The notes below the pieces were generated by a model, which was not told where the DNA came from, did not search any database, and was given only the letters and a program-made list of their open reading frames with translations. A program made the translations under genes and the position numbers. From NCBI GenBank assembly GCA_016712415.1, contig JADJRC010000011.1, positions 181,275 through 245,274 of the forward strand: a stretch of DNA of 64,000 nucleotides. Direction: 5' to 3'. Shown here one piece after another: positions 60,001 to 64,000 of this stretch (position 1 is the stretch's first letter; each line of letters opens with the position of its first letter). Origin of the DNA: Lewinellaceae bacterium (GTDB lineage: Bacteria; Bacteroidota; Bacteroidia; Chitinophagales; Saprospiraceae).

Positions 60001-60512
60001 GCATTGATATCGTATAAGTGTTTATTATTATTTAAATAAAGTATTAAAAGGTTGTGCAGATTTTCAAGTGGCTTGATATTATCTATTTCATTACTTGATA
60101 AGGTTAATATCTCTAATTCCACTAAATTACTTAATGGGTATAAATTTTTAACTTTGCAAAAACTAATACATAAAATATGAAGAGTTGTTATATCTTCTAA
60201 AGAAGAAATATCCCACAGATCACTATTGTTATAAAAAGAGCCGCCAATCGATAAGTTTTTCAGTGATTTCAGCCTTTTGATTGATATTAGATTTACAATA
60301 TTATTACTTGGCCCTTTATTTAGGCTCTCTTTCCATCTAATACCTTCGTTTGAATTATTGTTAATATACTGCCCCGCCAAATTCAATTGCTCCAACCATT
60401 CCAATTCAAACAACTCATCAGGAAGTTCTGTAAGTCCACAGAACGCCAAGTCCAGGTAGGGCAACCGCTTTTCTTTTGCTTCGCGGATCAATTTTAGTGC
60501 AAGTTCAGACAT
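57084..60512 (-). CDS. LRR-Roc-COR-TIR (ROCO) protein, five frameshifts
   Basis: About 1142 residues when rejoined from the ATG at 60512 (MSELALKLIREAKEKRLPYL). Domains: N-terminal leucine-rich repeats (about 1-465; LTYLDISSTKVTDVSPLANL-type units), Roc GTPase with P-loop GNSTAGKTS, switch WDFGGQEYYH and NKVEK, COR dimerisation region (about 610-860), then a TIR domain (KKIFISYAHED, WSDRKLNPGERWDARI, YIKTKEMHIAM with the expected catalytic Glu). Breaks: 59125-59127, about 58691-58697, 58647-58650, 58032-58034 and 57844-57847, four of them in short homopolymers; each repair gives a smooth join. TIR domains of this type cleave NAD+ in bacterial immunity; Roc-COR is a GTP-controlled switch. Starts 43 bases after the DUF3883 gene. 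Either consensus error or a decayed gene. Confidence 0.78.
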
Positions 60513-60555
60513 GGATGCTTTTTAAAATTATTTTAACTGTAAATCAAGTATATAA

Positions 60556-63500
60556 TTAATTTGGTTTGATTTCAATTTCGTACTCGCCCCATCGGAAACC
60601 ATCTTCCCATCGCAGTATCTTAGCCAACGTACAAATCGGGCCATTGCAAGATACCCGGTATAACAAGTATTTCTCCGCGTTTTGAGTAAAAAACGAAATT
60701 CCGATACCGAAAGTAGGATTCGTTTTTATCATCACGACCGGTGGTTTTTACTTCGATAAAATATCGATCTTCATTGCCATTCCGAATCGAGAAATCATAA
60801 GGTAGAGACGACTCTTTCACTTCATTGTGCCATACCACTTCATCATCTGGAAATTCGGATTTTAAATATTGAAATATGTATTCTTCCCCTTGCCGACCGA
60901 GTGTTGTATCGTTAGTATATACGTTGTTCTGATATTTTGAGCTTCCTTCAGAAACTGTCCTTGAGGTGGGCTCCTTAAAATCGAGGCACTCCTCTTTTTC
61001 ACTTTTGGTACCTCAAATCCTTCATTTTCTGCCCAAATTTGGAGTTGATCATTATCGAGGCTGAACATAATGTTGATTTCCTTGAGGCTATCCTCCATAG
61101 ACAATATTCGGGCAAGAGATTCGATCAAGGCAACACGAGTAAGGTTATCCTCGTGGGGTTCAACATAATACAGTGTTTCATCTATTGTCCAACTCCAAAC
61201 CTTTTTTTCGTACACCAACTCATCGCCAGACCAGTAAACGAGTTTTAGTTCATTGGATTTTAACATTTTGATCGAGTCAATTTGCTCTTGCATTTCCTGA
61301 CGTACTTCTTGCCACGCTCTTTGGGCACGAAAGGCCTTTATGATGGCAAGCCAGGAAAGTTTACTGGTTATAAATTCACGCAATGCGCAGTCAGGAGAGC
61401 AATGGCCTTCTTCCAGAACAAGGTCGGTTTCTATTATCACGGATATCCCAAACACCCCAGCCACCTCCAAGGCTACAGTAGCATCGCTCGGAAGCCATAT
61501 CGTGTATGCTGTATTAGACTTTCGGGCATGTTGTGGTATGTCCAGGTAATATAATTGAGGTATCGGGCGAAGACCTCCATCGGTCGAAGGAAGGGTGTGG
61601 GTTTCTGCCCATTTCCGAAACATTAGTTGTTCTGTTTCACTGAATCTTAAGGATGCTATGTACTTATATATTGATTCGAAATGGGTGATATCAATCGACC
61701 CTGAATCCTCGGCAGTAAGCTTCTCCAACAACTCAAGGCAATCTTCGGCTGCCAGATCCGAACGTAACCCAAAAATTTCTTCCTGATCCAAAGTCATTTC
61801 GAAATAACTGACCGGTAGCAGATTTTTAATGATTGGCTCAAGTGATTTGGAATAGATTTCTTCGGTCGGATAACAAAGCCCGTCGGTTGCAGGAAAACTC
61901 GGGTGTCGTGAAACAAAATACTGAAAATATGTAGGTGCCGGCACTTTCCCTGCCGAATGGTAAAATTGGCACTTTCTGGCTGCTGTGCGGAAATTCTGCC
62001 ATTTCTGCTCCAACAGAATTTGCCAAAATGATCGTGCAAATGTTGGGTTGGTCAAGTACTTGTAAAAATCTACCGAAACAAAATGATGAATACCATGGTT
62101 GGCATTTCGGTTAATCGGAGGTAGTTCTTCATCCAGCAGATAGTCGATGTAATCACCAAATCCTTTTTTACGAAGATCTCCAGCCTTATGATATCCTTCA
62201 TATTCAAGGATTTCCATCTCTTGCTTTACGCCAAGGTGCACAAAAAACCTGTTCCAATCTGGCACGGTATTTTCATCTTCCGGATAGTGTTCGTGAACAA
62301 AGATGTCTTCTTCCAGTACTTGCTCTAAAGGCAGGCCTGGTTCGTAATAATCAGCCAAATGACAATGCCGGGGAAGCAAAAGACTGTTTTTTTGTGTACG
62401 GATTTTTAGGCCAGCGAATACTTTATAGTCAGATTCATCTAGAAGAGCCCGCTGTGAGAAAACATACCGCAATACCGGAATAGTATTCTCGATTGTAATC
62501 TCGTCTTTTTGAACGAATCCGAAGACTGTTTTTCGAATAATATCCAATGGTTTTGGATAGGCGGCCTTTAGTTTAATAAGCCAATTTTCTACCTCCTTGC
62601 GTTCTTTTACAGTCAGCCGATTTACCTCCGGATGTAGTATGGGTAGATCAGCAGTAAACGGCAATTGTTCCGTTAACCCTTCCAGGTATACTTCACGAGG
62701 TTCGAGCATGGAAGTATCCATTGTTAACAGGAAAGGGGTATGTAACAATTCGTTATTCCATTCAGCGCAATCGTGATCTGCCAAAGCAGCAATTCGGTCA
62801 TGTAGAAAATTGACTAACCGGGCGTTTGTCTCAGGCTGACGAAAATGGCCGGTCGTTCGGATCACATTCGCCAGTTTATGATGGTCGAAAGCGTTGGCTC
62901 CGAATGAAATAAGCCGGCCAATATTCTTAATAGCCGGGTCGGCAATTTCGAATGGTTTTTCAAATGCCATTCGGACCGTTTGGCGTTCCTCTTCGTAATC
63001 ACTTAGATGGGTTTTATCGACAATGGTTTCGGTAGTTCGCCTAAGCCAGGCATCGTCAGACTGGCTTTTCTCTTCATTCGGTAAAACCGGCACAAATGCA
63101 ACTTCCTGAATGGCCTTATCTACGCCACGATTTATACTTGCGTTGAAAGGATCATTTGTATTGCTTGCATAACGTACGATCAAATCGGTAAAATCAAACC
63201 GGAAGCGTTCGTCAGTATGCATTTCCCGAAACCACTCAAACTGTAAGTACCCTATCTGTTCAAACAGGAAATAGTTCCAGCGTTTTTGCAATAAGTCTTT
63301 CCGAGCTGGGTCTATTAAAAAATTACTGTTTACCAGATAGCTGAATTTGTCATGATTATGCTCGGTTGGCAAATAGTTGTAAATAGGGACACGGTACTTC
63401 AATGGAATCAAAACGCCTTTATCTAGCTTAACTTTTGCGGCAAGACCAATTTCAATGAATGTTGCCTGCTTAAGTTTATCGGGACAAATGCGCTTATCCT

Positions 63501-64000
63501 CCTCCTGGATCGATTGGCGAACATCTTCCGGTATCTCAACCTGGAAATGTCGTACCAACCATTGGGTCTGCTTTTTTATTTCTCCTTTTTGAGCGAGTTG
63601 TAAGCCAATTAGATTGTCCTTGTCGGTGCGATGAATACTGCGATCATGCTCTACCTCGCCAGTTTGAAGGTTTTGCACAAAAAAATTGACGGTTTGCAAA
63701 TTCCGTAAAAAGAGGATGATTTGTTCATCCGCAAACAGCTTTACGGAACTGGTCACGGTATTGCCGCCGCAATGTTGGATCAGTAAGTTCCAAAACAAAG
63801 GTTACCCAGCCATCCTCCAACATGGTTGAAATCTCGGTCGGAAAATCCTCTGTTTCTGACCATACAGGCATAAACTGCCAAGGTAACCGGTCTTGCCAGT
63901 GTTCTTGGTCGAAGCGAAACCGGTAGTCTTGCGACCAAATCCAAACACGTTTGGCTAAATTAAATACGGACTTGAAACCAATGCCCTTGTAGCCAATCTT
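60556..64000 (-). CDS. giant HATPase/DUF3883 protein, 5' end outside window, three frameshifts
   Basis: More than 1100 residues; the start is beyond the window. At the right edge KIGYKGIGFKSVFN is the Gly-rich lid of a GHKL (sacsin/HSP90-type) ATPase. A long alpha-rich middle follows, and the C-terminus is a DUF3883 domain (LGRQGEEYIFQYLK ... PYDFSIRNGNEDRYFIEVKT), a nuclease-like fold, ending in EDGFRWGEYEIEIKPN. Breaks: 63740-63742 (RK to LFADEQ), 60935-60938 (KEAQ to KYQNNVYTND) and about 60686 (FYSK to NAEKYLLYRV). Proteins of this layout are recurrent in bacterial defence islands; mechanism unproven. It would be the first gene of the unit with the ROCO-TIR gene. Confidence 0.8.

Overview
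The window looks like chromosome from a Bacteroidota bacterium, most likely of the Saprospiria type. Supporting signs are several secreted proteins with type IX secretion (T9SS) C-terminal sorting domains, SprB-type repeats, DUF1573, a DUF1800/DUF1501 pair, PorT-like outer-membrane barrels and repeated promoter -7 elements of the Bacteroidota form TAnnTTTG. The left 50 kb is GC-rich. The last 13 kb is clearly more AT-rich, strongest at about 57-60.6 kb, and looks like acquired accessory DNA. No tRNA, rRNA or CRISPR array was recognised. Many genes carry single-base frameshifts, mostly in homopolymer runs, so uncorrected long-read consensus error is more likely than mass gene decay. I annotate the reconstructed genes and give each break point.

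Layout, 0-17 kb: tail of mnmH, an M61 peptidase, hmgA, a DUF1573 protein, an ArnT-like glycosyltransferase facing a GT2 / flippase / sugar-nucleotide epimerase operon, two large paralogous Cys-repeat T9SS proteins, a small Cys-rich protein and a broken outer-membrane barrel gene. 17-27 kb: gcvP, divergent from a GHMP (mevalonate-type) kinase that overlaps an OppC-type permease gene, then a second ArnT-like enzyme, NDH-2 and a potassium channel with an RCK domain. 27-34 kb: a 1234-residue SprB-repeat T9SS protein and the DUF1800/DUF1501 pair.

34-39.4 kb is a compact signalling and stress unit: an OmpR-type regulator and histidine kinase, a lipoprotein rubrerythrin, a DUF2231-like membrane protein and an MbfA-like ferritin/VIT1 protein. 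Phased TTAAG boxes resembling PmrA boxes lie in front of both halves. 39.4-45 kb holds an ECF sigma factor with a membrane/barrel partner, two multihaem-like lipoproteins around a DUF5777 barrel, and a TetR gene whose operator-like sequence is repeated before a truncated exported-protein gene.

45-50.7 kb contains palindromic repeats, a beta-helix T9SS protein, a SWIM zinc-finger protein and an IS110-family transposase remnant that abuts another copy of the palindromic repeat. 51-64 kb is a candidate defence island. On the plus strand are a lipoprotein with a VWA-like motif and a multi-pass membrane protein. On the minus strand, in order of transcription, are a very large HATPase/DUF3883 protein running off the window, an LRR-Roc-COR-TIR (ROCO) protein, a PD-(D/E)XK-like nuclease and a UvrD-type helicase with an embedded nuclease-like segment and a zinc ribbon. 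The ATPase plus ROCO-TIR pair is the most interesting candidate system here.
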